A DNA stretch of 64,000 bases from Vondammii sp040505895. GTDB taxonomy: Bacteria; Pseudomonadota; Gammaproteobacteria; Chromatiales; Chromatiaceae. The stretch's first letter is position 1; each line of letters begins with the position of its first letter. The DNA is taken from assembly GCA_040505895.1 (NCBI GenBank), contig JBEVXU010000020.1, forward strand, positions 124,001 through 188,000, read 5' to 3'. Below, piece by piece: positions 34,833 through 44,489 of the stretch. Made by a program: the position numbers and the translations under genes. The notes below the pieces were generated by a model. It saw nothing but the letters and a program-made list of their open reading frames with translations. It had not been told where the DNA came from and did not search any database.

Positions 34833-37013
34833 ATGGATGTCTCTCATATTCTCGATGATCTCAATGATGCCCAGCGTGATGCCGTCTCGGCACCGCCTGG
34901 GGGTGCGCTGGTACTGGCCGGTGCGGGTAGTGGTAAAACACGGGTGCTGGTACACCGTATCGCCTGGTTGATCCAGGTGGTGGGGGCTTCGCCCTGGAAC
35001 ATTCTCGCGGTCACCTTTACCAATAAGGCGGCGCGGGAGATGAAAGGGCGCATCGAAGAGCTGCTGGGCCACCCGACGGGGGGCATGTGGGTCGGCACCT
35101 TTCACGGCCTTGCTCACCGTCTGCTGCGCGCCCACTGGCAGGAGGCTAAGCTTCCCCAGAGTTTCCAGATTCTCGACAGTGATGATCAGTTTCGTATGAT
35201 CAAGCGGCTGATGAAGGCACTCGATTTGGACGAGACGCGTTGGCCGCCACGGCAGGTACAGTGGTTTATCAACGGCCAGAAGGATGAGGGGCGGCGACCC
35301 CAGCATCTGGATGACGGTGGTGATCCTTTTCAGCGTCAGATGATACGCCTCTACCGTGAGTATCAGGAGGGGTGTGACCGTACCGGTGCGGTGGATTTCG
35401 CAGAACTGCTGCTGCGGGCCCATGAGCTGTTGCGGGATAGGCCAGATATTCTTCAGCACTATCAGGAGCGGTTTCAGCATATTCTGGTGGATGAGTTTCA
35501 GGACACCAACGCCATACAGTACGCATGGCTGCGGCTACTCGCTGGTCCTCGCAACAACCTTTTTGCAGTTGGTGACGATGATCAGTCGATCTACGGCTGG
35601 CGTGGCGCCCGGGTGGAGAATATTCGTGATTTCCAGAAAGACTACCCCACTGCTCCCCTGGTGAAGCTGGAACAGAACTATCGCTCCACCGGTACCATCC
35701 TTAAGGCCTCCAATGCGGTGATTGCCCGTAACCCCTCCCGCCTTGGCAAGGAGCTCTGGACCGCCGGCAGTGAGGGCGAGCCGATCAGCCTCTACGCCGC
35801 CTTCAACGAGGTGGATGAGGCGCGTTTTGTTGTAGATCGTCTACGCAGTTTTATCAATGATGGACACGTCCGCTCGGAAGTGGCTATTCTCTATCGCTCC
35901 AACGCCCAGTCACGCCTCTTTGAGGAGGCGCTGATTCAGGCCCAGATTCCCTATCGTGTCTATGGCGGCCAGCGCTTCTTTGAGCGGGCGGAGATCAAGG
36001 ATGCCCTTGCCTACCTGAGAATGGTCGCCAGCCCGGAAGACGATCCCTCTTTCGAGCGCTCGGTGAACATGCCCCCTCGGGGCATAGGTGCCCGTACTAT
36101 GGATGCGGTGCGAGCCCACGCCCGGGACTTCGGCTGCTCTTTGTGGCGCGCTGCTCGCGAGCTGGTGGCGGGTGGCGGCATGACCAAGCGGGCCTCGACA
36201 GCCCTAAGTGGTTTTCTTGACCTGATCGATGAGCAGCGGGTGGATACCGAGGGGTTGGCGCTGCACGAGATGGCAGATCAGGTGATCTCAGTCGCCGGTC
36301 TTGAGGCACACTTCAAGAAGAGCCGGGATGGCAAGGGGCTGGACCGTATCGAAAACCTGGAGGAACTGGTCGAGGCGACACGGCAGTTCTCCCAAGAGGC
36401 ACTGGTCATGGGAGAGGAGAGCGACGCGCCGGAGATGGATGACCTTACCGCCTTTCTCGCCCACGCCGCCCTGGAGGCGGGAGAAGCTCAGGGAGATGCT
36501 TACGAAGAGTGCGTGCAGTTGATGACGCTGCACTCCGCCAAGGGGCTGGAGTTTCCCCTGGTCTTTATTACCGGCCTGGAAGAGAAGCTCTTTCCCCACA
36601 GCATGTCGAGCGAAGACCCTGAGCGGCTGGAGGAGGAGCGGCGTCTCTGCTACGTCGGTATGACACGCGCCATGGAGCAGCTCTATCTCACTTATGCCGA
36701 GAGTCGCCGTCTCCACGGTAGTGAGAGCTACCCCTCGCCATCGCGTTTTCTGCGTGAGATCCCCCCGGAGTTGATACAGGAGGTGCGTGCCCGGCCCCTG
36801 GTGAGTCGTCCGCTCTACGCTTCATCGCCCACCGCTTTTGTTGCTAATGAGGGTGTTTTCCAACTCGGCCAGCGGGTGAGCCATGCCAAATTTGGCGAGG
36901 GCGTGGTACTCAATGCAGAGGGGTCGGGCGGCGGTGCCAGGGTGCAGGTCAATTTTGCTGATGTCGGGGCCAAGTGGTTGGTGGTGGCCTACGCCAATCT
37001 TCAACCGTTGTGA
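34833..37013 (+). CDS. uvrD: DNA helicase II UvrD
   Basis: SF1A 3'-5' helicase for nucleotide excision and mismatch repair. 726 residues, close to E. coli (720). Starts MDVSHILDDLNDAQRDAV; Walker A AGAGSGKTRVL near 30-40; motif II LVDEFQDTN near 220; motif III DDDQSIYGWRGA near 247-258; motif V LMTLHSAKGLEFPLVFITG near 565; C-terminal Tudor-like segment HAKFGEGVVLNAEG. Free-standing; a MITE begins 13 bp after the stop. Confidence 0.97.
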   Translation: MDVSHILDDLNDAQRDAVSAPPGGALVLAGAGSGKTRVLVHRIAWLIQVVGASPWNILAVTFTNKAAREMKGRIEELLGHPTGGMWVGTFHGLAHRLLRAHWQEAKLPQSFQILDSDDQFRMIKRLMKALDLDETRWPPRQVQWFINGQKDEGRRPQHLDDGGDPFQRQMIRLYREYQEGCDRTGAVDFAELLLRAHELLRDRPDILQHYQERFQHILVDEFQDTNAIQYAWLRLLAGPRNNLFAVGDDDQSIYGWRGARVENIRDFQKDYPTAPLVKLEQNYRSTGTILKASNAVIARNPSRLGKELWTAGSEGEPISLYAAFNEVDEARFVVDRLRSFINDGHVRSEVAILYRSNAQSRLFEEALIQAQIPYRVYGGQRFFERAEIKDALAYLRMVASPEDDPSFERSVNMPPRGIGARTMDAVRAHARDFGCSLWRAARELVAGGGMTKRASTALSGFLDLIDEQRVDTEGLALHEMADQVISVAGLEAHFKKSRDGKGLDRIENLEELVEATRQFSQEALVMGEESDAPEMDDLTAFLAHAALEAGEAQGDAYEECVQLMTLHSAKGLEFPLVFITGLEEKLFPHSMSSEDPERLEEERRLCYVGMTRAMEQLYLTYAESRRLHGSESYPSPSRFLREIPPELIQEVRARPLVSRPLYASSPTAFVANEGVFQLGQRVSHAKFGEGVVLNAEGSGGGARVQVNFADVGAKWLVVAYANLQPL

Positions 37014-37026
37014 ATTGGCTTATTAG

Positions 37027-37184
37027 GGAGACTCTGATCAAGTCATGATTGCTTTACGCAGGCTAAAATTGCCCCAATTCGTTCCGAAGATCGCAGCAAT
37101 AGAATGGCTATTACCGCTCACTTCGAAACAAATTGGAACAATTTTATCTCAGCCTAAATCTAACCAGACTTAATCAGAGGCTCC
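37027..37184 (+). repeat. MITE-like foldback element, copy 4
   Basis: 158 bp, ends GGAGACTCTGA and TCAGAGGCTCC, flanked by TTAG and CTAG. It is nearly identical to copies 2 and 3. It occupies the first half of the 373-bp gap between uvrD and the response regulator; the other half (37185-37386) holds an A/T-rich stretch likely to include the promoter, without convincing boxes. Confidence 0.88.
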
Positions 37185-37386
37185 CTAGTATTGATACATT
37201 TCTTTACATTGGCCCCCTTGGTTTAAACGGGTAATAAAAATATGCTGGGTCAGGTAGTCGGAGTCTAAGGCATCCCTTGCTTATGCTGAACGTGAGATGT
37301 GAACTCGCGAGTTGAGGCGGAGGTTGTCTTGGGCAATTAAAGAGCACTTTCGTAGAAGGGGTGCTGACAGGATAACGGGTGATTCA

Positions 37387-38088
37387 ATGCGCATAGCTTA
37401 TTTAGAGGATGATCCGGCCCAGGCCAAGAGTCTCACCTCGTGGATTCGTGAAGCAGGGCACAACTGCAGCCATTTCAAGGAGGCAGCCTCTTTTACCAAA
37501 GAGCTGAACCGTGAGACTTATGACCTGGTGATCCTGGATTGGGAACTGCCTGAATCCTCCGGCCTTGAGGTGCTGCAGTGGGTTCGGGAAAATCTGGAGT
37601 GGGCTCCTCCTGTGCTCTTTATCACTCAGCGCGACAGTGAAAGTGATATCGTCGCAGCCCTCAACCTGGGTGCCGATGACTACATCACCAAACCCCCTTC
37701 TCGTGGAATCACCCTCGCTCGTATCGAAGCGCTGGCGCGGCGCCGGGAGATGGCCGGCGGACAATGTGACCAGCTGGAGTGCGGCCGTTATCTTCTCGAT
37801 CGGCAGTGTGGGGAGATCACAATGGGCGATGGCCGTGTAGCGCTGACGGATAAGGAGTTTCGTCTCGCTTGGCTGCTGTTCAGTAATCCAGGGCGGCTCT
37901 TCTCCCGTGATCATATGCTGGAAAATGTCTGGGGGCACGGCCCGGGCCTAGCTACCCGCACGGTAGACATTCATATCTCAAGGCTACGTAAAAAACTGGC
38001 TCTGGTGCCGGAAAATGGTTGGCGGTTGAAGGCGATCTACCAGCATGGCTATCGTCTTGAGTCTACAGAAGAGAGTGGTACTGTTTGA
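37387..38088 (+). CDS. OmpR-type response regulator
   Basis: Two-domain regulator of 233 residues. Receiver: acidic pair near 8-9 (LEDDP), phospho-acceptor Asp51 in VILDWELPESSG, and Lys in YITKPPS near 104. The winged-helix DNA-binding domain (about 130-228) includes LTDKEFRLAWLLFSNPGRLF and TVDIHISRLRKKL. The ATG at 37387 is chosen because the receiver domain begins there; the frame extends back to 37312. With the LysM-FecR gene 35 bp downstream and the CHASE2 kinase after it, it is the likely output partner of that kinase. Confidence 0.92.
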   Translation: MRIAYLEDDPAQAKSLTSWIREAGHNCSHFKEAASFTKELNRETYDLVILDWELPESSGLEVLQWVRENLEWAPPVLFITQRDSESDIVAALNLGADDYITKPPSRGITLARIEALARRREMAGGQCDQLECGRYLLDRQCGEITMGDGRVALTDKEFRLAWLLFSNPGRLFSRDHMLENVWGHGPGLATRTVDIHISRLRKKLALVPENGWRLKAIYQHGYRLESTEESGTV

Positions 38089-38123
38089 ACCGCTGGGCTT
38101 ATTAGTCCAACATTGTCTCCATT

Positions 38124-39488
38124 ATGAGTTATTTATCCAAAGTAAGCGTTATTTATCCACTGAGATCAGCCACCTGGTTATCTGCTGGACTCCTCTTTTT
38201 TTTATCTCTGTGCGCTACCCCGGTAAAGGCCGGAGATTGGATCTACACTTTTCGTCCGGGGGATAATCTGTGGAATTTCACAAGAGCCTATCTCACGAGC
38301 CCAGGCCTTCAAGAGAAGCTGCGCAAGTACAATAAAATTCCGGTCGCCGATTACGTGCCAATGGGAACAGAGCTGCGTATTCCTGTTGAGTGGCTGAGAA
38401 GGGAGCCGGCACCGGCAGAGGTGCTGTTTATTCGTGGAAAATCCTATGTGATGCACCCATCGGAATCAGCGCCTGCTTCTGTGGCAGTGGGTGATCTTCT
38501 CAAGGTAGGGGATACCCTGGTTACGGAAGAGGAGAGTAACGTCACCTTAAGATTCGCGGATGGTTCTCGTCTTTTTGTCCAAGCCGAGAGTCAGGTCACC
38601 CTGGATACACTCGCCTCTTACAAGGGAACAGGCATGGCGGATACCCGTGTCCGCTTGCAGCAGGGGCGGGTGGAGAGCCGGGTGATTCCTTTCACCGGGC
38701 CTGGGTCACGCTATGAGATCACTACTCCTGCGGCGGTTACCGCTGTGCGCGGAACCGACTTTCGTCTCGGCAGCAGTGGCGAGCCGGCGGTTACACGTAG
38801 CAGCGTAGTTGAGGGTAGAACCGAGTTGAGCGGCTCAGGCGCTGCCGAGGTGCTGAAGGCGGGCTTTGGTACCCTGGCGGAGGTTGGTAAGCCACCCATG
38901 CCGCCACGACCTCTGCTGCCGGCACCACAGCTCAAAAGTTTAGCCGGCAGGGTAATGGCTATGCCCTACAATCTTCAGTGGCCCATCCTGGATGGGGCGA
39001 AGAGCTACCGTATTCGAGTTTCACCCGCAGAGCAGTCGGAAACGGTGGTGCTGGAGAGCGCTCAGCAGATGCCACAGCTTCAGCTTTCCAAGTTGCCTCT
39101 GGGTGCCTATGTGTTGAGTGTTAGTGGTGTGGACGAGGTCGGTCTGCAGGGGCTTCCAGGGAGGCATGACTTTACTGTCGCACCGCCACCTTCAATACCA
39201 GAGCTGGGGCAGTGGGCATCCCATGGCTATTTACGGACCATCTGCTGGAAGCGGATAGCGGATGTAAATGGCTACCTGTTTGAGGTCGGAACAGATGGGG
39301 AGTTTAACCGTACTCTATGGTATATAAAACTCCCGCCTGAACACAATTGTGTAGACTTTCCCCCAGCCATTCCAGGCCGCTATTTCGGCCGCGTCAAGCT
39401 GCTGCTGGAGGGCGTTGAAACCTCTTTCTCCGACCCAAGGGAGCTCATAATGAGCCCATATGATTTTCCATCTCCAGCCGGACAATGA
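38124..39488 (+). CDS. Periplasmic LysM-FecR domain protein
   Basis: Protein of 454 residues. Signal sequence about 1-36 (LSAGLLFFLSLCATPVKA). LysM-like segment about 37-90 (YTFRPGDNLWNFTRAYL... GTELRIPVEWL), which usually binds peptidoglycan. FecR domain about 118-215 (VAVGDLLKVGDTLVTEEESN, TLRFADGSRLFV, TTPAAVTAVRGTDFRLG). The C-terminal part (about 270-450) resembles repeated beta-sandwich modules. It is exported, hence probably a wall-attached sensor or ligand-binding partner for the CHASE2 kinase encoded next to it. FecR domains elsewhere relay surface signals to anti-sigma factors; no sigma factor gene is nearby. Confidence 0.9.
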   Translation: MSYLSKVSVIYPLRSATWLSAGLLFFLSLCATPVKAGDWIYTFRPGDNLWNFTRAYLTSPGLQEKLRKYNKIPVADYVPMGTELRIPVEWLRREPAPAEVLFIRGKSYVMHPSESAPASVAVGDLLKVGDTLVTEEESNVTLRFADGSRLFVQAESQVTLDTLASYKGTGMADTRVRLQQGRVESRVIPFTGPGSRYEITTPAAVTAVRGTDFRLGSSGEPAVTRSSVVEGRTELSGSGAAEVLKAGFGTLAEVGKPPMPPRPLLPAPQLKSLAGRVMAMPYNLQWPILDGAKSYRIRVSPAEQSETVVLESAQQMPQLQLSKLPLGAYVLSVSGVDEVGLQGLPGRHDFTVAPPPSIPELGQWASHGYLRTICWKRIADVNGYLFEVGTDGEFNRTLWYIKLPPEHNCVDFPPAIPGRYFGRVKLLLEGVETSFSDPRELIMSPYDFPSPAGQ

Positions 39489-39557
39489 GCTCTGTGCACT
39501 TAATGCCAGCCATGATTTGCATAGAGGTGCCCTCTCTCTGCTTCTGATGCCCTCAAT

Positions 39558-42197
39558 ATGAGCAAGCACAGTTTTCTACCGCCCATTGATCACCTCGCTA
39601 TTGTTGCGGGTACCCTGCTCCTGACACTGTTTCTGGTCGCCAGTGACTGGCTGCAGCGCTGGGACAATCTCATATATGACGCCCAGCTAACTCTTATGTC
39701 GAGACCGGCGGCGGTGGATATTGTTATCGTCGCTATTGATGATGCCAGTCTCAAGGTATTGGGTCGTTGGCCCTGGACACGGGATATTCACGGTGATCTG
39801 GTCGAAAGCCTGAGCAAGGCGGGTGCCGAGGCTATTTTTCTTGATATTCTTTTTAGCGAAGAGACCCCCGGCCAACCTCTGCAGGACCAGAGATTGGTGG
39901 AGGCGGTCAGAGAGAGCGGGCGGGTATTTTTGCCAGTAGTGGTCGAGGAGCGCGGCTTAGGCGGGCAGTTGGTGGAGTCTCTCCCCTTTGCTGATCTGGC
40001 TGCTGTAGCCCGTGGTTTAGGCCATGTCCATATGGAACTGGAGACTGACGGTATCGTCCGGGGGGTTTATCTGAAGGAGGGTGTCGGCTCGCCCTACTGG
40101 GAACAGATTACCATTAGCCTCCTGCGGTGGCTGGAACCGGCTGTTGTGGAAAAACTGCCGGGGCAACGCAATCCAAATCCTAGCGGCTTGTCGCCGTTTC
40201 ATGTGGTGAGAGATCACTACACTCTTATCCCCTACTCGGGGCCGCCGGGCCATGTGCCGAGGCTCTCCTATGCGCAAGTGCTTCAGGGACAGTTCAGAGA
40301 AGAGGATGTTCGGGGGCGGATTGTCCTGGTGGGCGCCACAGCCACCGGGCTGGGTGATCTGTTACCCACTCCCCTATCGGGTCGCTACAGGCCTATGTCA
40401 GGGGTGGAGATCAATGCTCAACTGCTCGATGGTCTGCGACGTGGTCTCACTATCACCCGCCTGGACAGGCGCTGGCTGATGTTCGGTTCAGCTCTTCTGG
40501 TTCTGATTCCATTTCTTCTTTTCCCCCGTTTAAGCCCCCGTGCCGTACTGGCCGCTGCCCTTGGCCTGTTGTTGGGCACTCTGCTGCTTAGCGGTCTACT
40601 ACTTTTGCAACAGCTCTGGTTTCCGCCGATTTCGGCACTTGTAGGGATCATGTTGAGCTATCCCCTGTGGAGCTGGCGGCGGTTGGAAAATACCATGGGC
40701 TATCTCAATGGAGAGCTGGAGAATTTACAGGCTGAACCTCGCTTGGTGGAGTATTTTGGTCAATCTCCCGAGTTGGGGGAGGGGCTGGAGTTTCTCAGTC
40801 AGATCCTGCCCATCGATGGTTGGCGTATCCAGGAATCGGATGGTGCCATGGTTTCGCAACAAGGAGCTGAGCCTCGGCTACCTGACACCCCGCTATCATC
40901 ATGGGTATGGACCGGTGAGGGCGGTAGCCTCTGGGCTCAGGTTACCACCACCAGCAGCCTTTTGCTGGGCTTGGAGTGGGGGGGTGAAAATGACCCGACT
41001 ATTAACGAGTGGGAAATTCTGAATAACTTCCTTGCTCAGCTTCGCGTCTCGTTTGTTTCAGGAAGTGGTCGTGCCCGTAACACCAGAGAGTTGATTGCGC
41101 GCCGTATTCAACAGGTACAGAGTGCCTCGGACCAACTGCGCAATATCCGCCGTCTGATCAATGACACGCTGGGTCAAATGGAAGAGGGACTGGTAGTTAC
41201 CAGTGCGATTGGCCTGGTCATTATGGTCAACCCGCGAGCTGCTAAATTCCTGGCTGGGGATGAGTCTGGTGATCTTCGCGGCAGGCCTCTGCTACCTTTG
41301 CTCAGTCAGCTGCAAATCCACTCGGGTGACAGCTGGACTAAGATCCTTAGGGCGGTTTTGGTTAAAGGTGACTCTGTGCAGTTGGAGGCAAGCTGCACTA
41401 CCGGTATGACCCTCTATATCCAGCTGGACCCCCTAGTGCTTCACGATCAGACAGGGCGTGGCATGATCATCAACTTCTCGGATGTAACCCTTTTGAAGCG
41501 TAGTGAGCGACAGCGCTCCCAGGCACTCGGCTTCCTCTCTCATGACTTGCGCTCACCTATCACTTCACTGCTTGCGCTGCTCGACTCCGGCAAGAGTCCG
41601 ATGGATAGGGCGGGTCTGATGGAGATCGAGACTTATGCGCGTAAAACACTCAATCTGGCTGATGACTTCCTGAATCTGGCCCGGGCCGAAAATGCTGATG
41701 CCGATAATTTCAGTGACATCGATTTGATCAGTGTGGCCCACAATGCGGTTGATGAGATTTACAGTCGGGCGCGTGCAAAGCAGATCACTATTCAGCGTAA
41801 ATTTGAACCGGAAGAGGCGTGGCTATGTGCCGATGCCAGCTTGCTGGAGAGGGCTTTTATCAACCTGCTGGGGAATGCCGTGAAATTCAGTCCCCAAGAG
41901 ACCTCTGTCACCTTTCGTGTTGGCCGGACCCAGGCCGGTTTTCAGTGTGAAGTTCTCGATCAGGGCCCAGGTATCTCCACCGAGGAGTATGAGAGCATTT
42001 TTACGCCCTATATCCAGGGTAACCGTACCATGGCAAAAAAAAGGGCGGGTACCGGTCTGGGGCTGGCCCAAGTGAAAGCGGTGGTGGAAAAACACGGAGG
42101 AGATATCCAGGTTCGGAACGGGCCTGAGGGAGGAGCCTGGTTTACACTGACGCTCCCTTTGGGAGGCGCCGACCTGAATCCGGCTTCTGAGAGATAG
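39558..42197 (+). CDS. CHASE2-domain sensor histidine kinase
   Basis: Membrane kinase of 879 residues. First membrane helix about 12-29; extracytoplasmic CHASE2 sensor about 45-300 (IVIVAIDDASLKVLGRWPW, GAEAIFLDILF, GRIVLVGATATGLGDL); three membrane helices about 308-375; a PAS-like region about 540-640; H-box FLSHDLRSPITSLLAL with His662; N-box NLLGNAVKFS; G-boxes DQGPGIS and GTGLGLAQVKAVV. It is the third gene of the regulator/LysM-FecR/kinase set, 69 bp after the FecR gene. CHASE2 ligands are generally unknown. Confidence 0.93.
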   Translation: MSKHSFLPPIDHLAIVAGTLLLTLFLVASDWLQRWDNLIYDAQLTLMSRPAAVDIVIVAIDDASLKVLGRWPWTRDIHGDLVESLSKAGAEAIFLDILFSEETPGQPLQDQRLVEAVRESGRVFLPVVVEERGLGGQLVESLPFADLAAVARGLGHVHMELETDGIVRGVYLKEGVGSPYWEQITISLLRWLEPAVVEKLPGQRNPNPSGLSPFHVVRDHYTLIPYSGPPGHVPRLSYAQVLQGQFREEDVRGRIVLVGATATGLGDLLPTPLSGRYRPMSGVEINAQLLDGLRRGLTITRLDRRWLMFGSALLVLIPFLLFPRLSPRAVLAAALGLLLGTLLLSGLLLLQQLWFPPISALVGIMLSYPLWSWRRLENTMGYLNGELENLQAEPRLVEYFGQSPELGEGLEFLSQILPIDGWRIQESDGAMVSQQGAEPRLPDTPLSSWVWTGEGGSLWAQVTTTSSLLLGLEWGGENDPTINEWEILNNFLAQLRVSFVSGSGRARNTRELIARRIQQVQSASDQLRNIRRLINDTLGQMEEGLVVTSAIGLVIMVNPRAAKFLAGDESGDLRGRPLLPLLSQLQIHSGDSWTKILRAVLVKGDSVQLEASCTTGMTLYIQLDPLVLHDQTGRGMIINFSDVTLLKRSERQRSQALGFLSHDLRSPITSLLALLDSGKSPMDRAGLMEIETYARKTLNLADDFLNLARAENADADNFSDIDLISVAHNAVDEIYSRARAKQITIQRKFEPEEAWLCADASLLERAFINLLGNAVKFSPQETSVTFRVGRTQAGFQCEVLDQGPGISTEEYESIFTPYIQGNRTMAKKRAGTGLGLAQVKAVVEKHGGDIQVRNGPEGGAWFTLTLPLGGADLNPASER

Positions 42198-42245
42198 CTC
42201 CAGCTTTGTGGAATTCTATATTGCCGGAGAATATTGCACGCAGCA

Positions 42246-44048
42246 CTATGCGTAACAGCCGGTTCTAGAGACTACATCCCACCAGTGATGGGACTCCGGC
42301 TTCCCTCTATGCTCGGCTGTTTCGTTGATCTCCTGCTGTGGGGCGCTCTCTACATCAGGTCGATGCTCCACATGGTACTCCACATAGCTATTGGTTCTGG
42401 AGATTACACCGAGTATGGACATGGCTAGTCTCTCTTCTCCCTGCTGTACAATAATCTGATCAACACCTTGGTTTTTCATCGGCTCTGCCAGCAGGCGAGA
42501 GGGGGCGGGTCCGCTCTGTTGCTTTGGGAGTAGAATGCAATCGAAGCTGGATTTTCTCTCATCTTCAACTTCCGCTCGGCCGGAGTTCGCCAGACCATTG
42601 GTGGTAAAAATTTGCACGCCCAGAACTAACTCGCCCCGGGTAATCTGCGACCAGGCAATAGAGCCTATGCACCATCCTCTACGGGATGATGGAGACTGAA
42701 CCGCGACAAGCTCACCCACGTGTACCCAAGCGCCCTCTCTCCATGGCAGTGAAAGGCAGAATCCCTGATCACTTTCATTTAACACCAGACCGGAAATTCT
42801 TCTCTCCAGTGGTTTGGGTACGCGCTGCTTCCAGTGGGTATCTCTTATGGACAGCTCCATGTCCACTTGGCTCGTGTCTGACAGCATCAACTCATCCAGC
42901 GACATCATGGTACTGAGATTTTCTATGGTCGGCATGGGCTCTTGGAGAGCGCTACCCACTACTTTTTTAGATAGGATCGCCGGTGTATTCTCCCTGCCGA
43001 TGGCCGAGCGGACGCTGCTGAATCCCAGGAGAATCTCCGATGGCCGTTGCGTCATAACTCTGGGAGCATAGCGTTCGGCGCAGGAGTCAAAATTACGTAG
43101 TAGAATCTCCATGGTTGCCTGGCTCAGCGCCCCCTTTGTACAAACCAACTCCTCTCGCTTTTGATCAGGGTTGAGCCTCTCCATGAGGTGTTTCACCAGC
43201 GGACGGGTGTCGAGTAGAAGGCTGTTGCCGGTATCTTGGATATATGACGTACCTCTGTGTAACTGAAATGGTGTTTCATGGCTCTCTAGCGTCATGAAAA
43301 ATAGGTTTTTCTCTTCCGCCGACTTTTTACTGGAGAGAAGGTACACATGCTCCGCGAGAGCCGGCAAGGCTTGGGTGAGTTGGCTAAGCTGGCAGCTGTG
43401 TAGGGCCATAGGTGAGCTGAAGCCCAGCAGGAGCATCCCCTTAAAGGTCTCTTCCACCGTACGGGTACAGTTATCGTCTACACAGGATACCGCCACACTC
43501 TGAACCCCCAGTCGTGTGGCCTGGGAATAGAGGGCATAAGCCATTCTCCAGATGTCACTGCGTGTCACCTGACGTGCCTGGCAGGCGGTTCTCAACATTC
43601 CATTCAAGTGAAAAAGTGAGTGTTGCAGGGTTTTAGCTTCCAACTTTCTCCGCTGAGGGCCATACCAATGGCGTCTGTTTTTTCCAGCCGACAGGCAGCG
43701 ATAAGCCAGGGCAAACTCATAGTGGAAGCGGACAATGAGTTCGGCCAGGCGTTGTGAGTTTTGGCTACTAGTGGTGGGGGTATTGGTGAGCTGCTTGTGC
43801 AAATCCTCCAGCAGTTCATAACCAAGGGCTGCCAATTTATCGAGAACGAGCACTCTTTTCCTTTGATCCAGCGCCAGGCGATTGGTCTCATGCAATACGC
43901 TAAAGACTTGCTTTGCCGCCTTTCCGGAGTCACCTAAAGGTAACATGCTAATCCATCTTCTGAAGGGGCGGGGCGCTAAGTCGAAGGAGCCGCTAGAGGG
44001 CTGCTGTTGGCTGGGAAGTGGAAAATCTTTTGCTAAGTTATCTGACAT
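42246..44048 (-). CDS. PilZ-like domain protein, function unknown
   Basis: Protein of 600 residues from the ATG at 44048 (MSDNLAKDFPLPSQQ). The frame extends to 44255, with another possible ATG at 44153. The N-terminal part (about 20-250) is helical and contains RPFRRWISMLPLGDSGKAAK followed by conserved-looking hydrophobic helices. The C-terminal part (about 440-530) looks like an atypical PilZ barrel (RRISGLVLNESDQGFCLSLP, WCIGSIAWSQITRGELVLGVQI). No membrane segment. Canonical RxxxR-D/NxSxxG c-di-GMP residues are not clearly present. It is convergent with the CHASE2 kinase. I do not recognise a characterised homologue. Confidence 0.7.
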   Translation of the reverse strand: MSDNLAKDFPLPSQQQPSSGSFDLAPRPFRRWISMLPLGDSGKAAKQVFSVLHETNRLALDQRKRVLVLDKLAALGYELLEDLHKQLTNTPTTSSQNSQRLAELIVRFHYEFALAYRCLSAGKNRRHWYGPQRRKLEAKTLQHSLFHLNGMLRTACQARQVTRSDIWRMAYALYSQATRLGVQSVAVSCVDDNCTRTVEETFKGMLLLGFSSPMALHSCQLSQLTQALPALAEHVYLLSSKKSAEEKNLFFMTLESHETPFQLHRGTSYIQDTGNSLLLDTRPLVKHLMERLNPDQKREELVCTKGALSQATMEILLRNFDSCAERYAPRVMTQRPSEILLGFSSVRSAIGRENTPAILSKKVVGSALQEPMPTIENLSTMMSLDELMLSDTSQVDMELSIRDTHWKQRVPKPLERRISGLVLNESDQGFCLSLPWREGAWVHVGELVAVQSPSSRRGWCIGSIAWSQITRGELVLGVQIFTTNGLANSGRAEVEDERKSSFDCILLPKQQSGPAPSRLLAEPMKNQGVDQIIVQQGEERLAMSILGVISRTNSYVEYHVEHRPDVESAPQQEINETAEHRGKPESHHWWDVVSRTGCYA

Positions 44049-44489
44049 GATCTTTTGCCCGGGTAGTTTTATTATGGAGGTCAGTAGAGATGTTTCACTA
44101 TCACCCCAGGCTTTCACTTCAGATAAATGAGCTCCCTTAGCCGCTGACTCCATGGTGGTACTGTAAATCAGGCATGGTTTTCTGGTAAGGGAAAAACAGC
44201 AGAAGATACAAATGTTTACAAGTATGCTCGTTGACGGTAAGTATGCACCTGTCACTTGTTTTTAGAGTGACGCAGGAGTGTGGGTAGGGGGTGGTTTTTG
44301 CTGAAAAGGTTGAACTGATCTGTGCTGGAATCTGCTTGCACCGTTCAGAGCTTTCTTTGGCGGAGTATCTTCATGTATCAGAGGTGCACTCCAGGGCTAG
44401 ATACCAGAATAAGTGGAAAATAGGATGAGGTAAGTCAGTACAATCACTCACGAAAGTCATCAGCTATATACTTTATCCAGGTTACTAAG

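Noticed and set aside
38130..38160. Repeated TTATTTATCCA, resembling DnaA boxes
   Set aside because: It lies in the coding sequence of the LysM-FecR signal peptide and is far from any origin-like A/T-rich region; only two loose matches.
43882..44130. Plus-strand open frame opposite the PilZ-like gene
   Set aside because: It is a shadow of the minus-strand gene, without a ribosome site or similarity.
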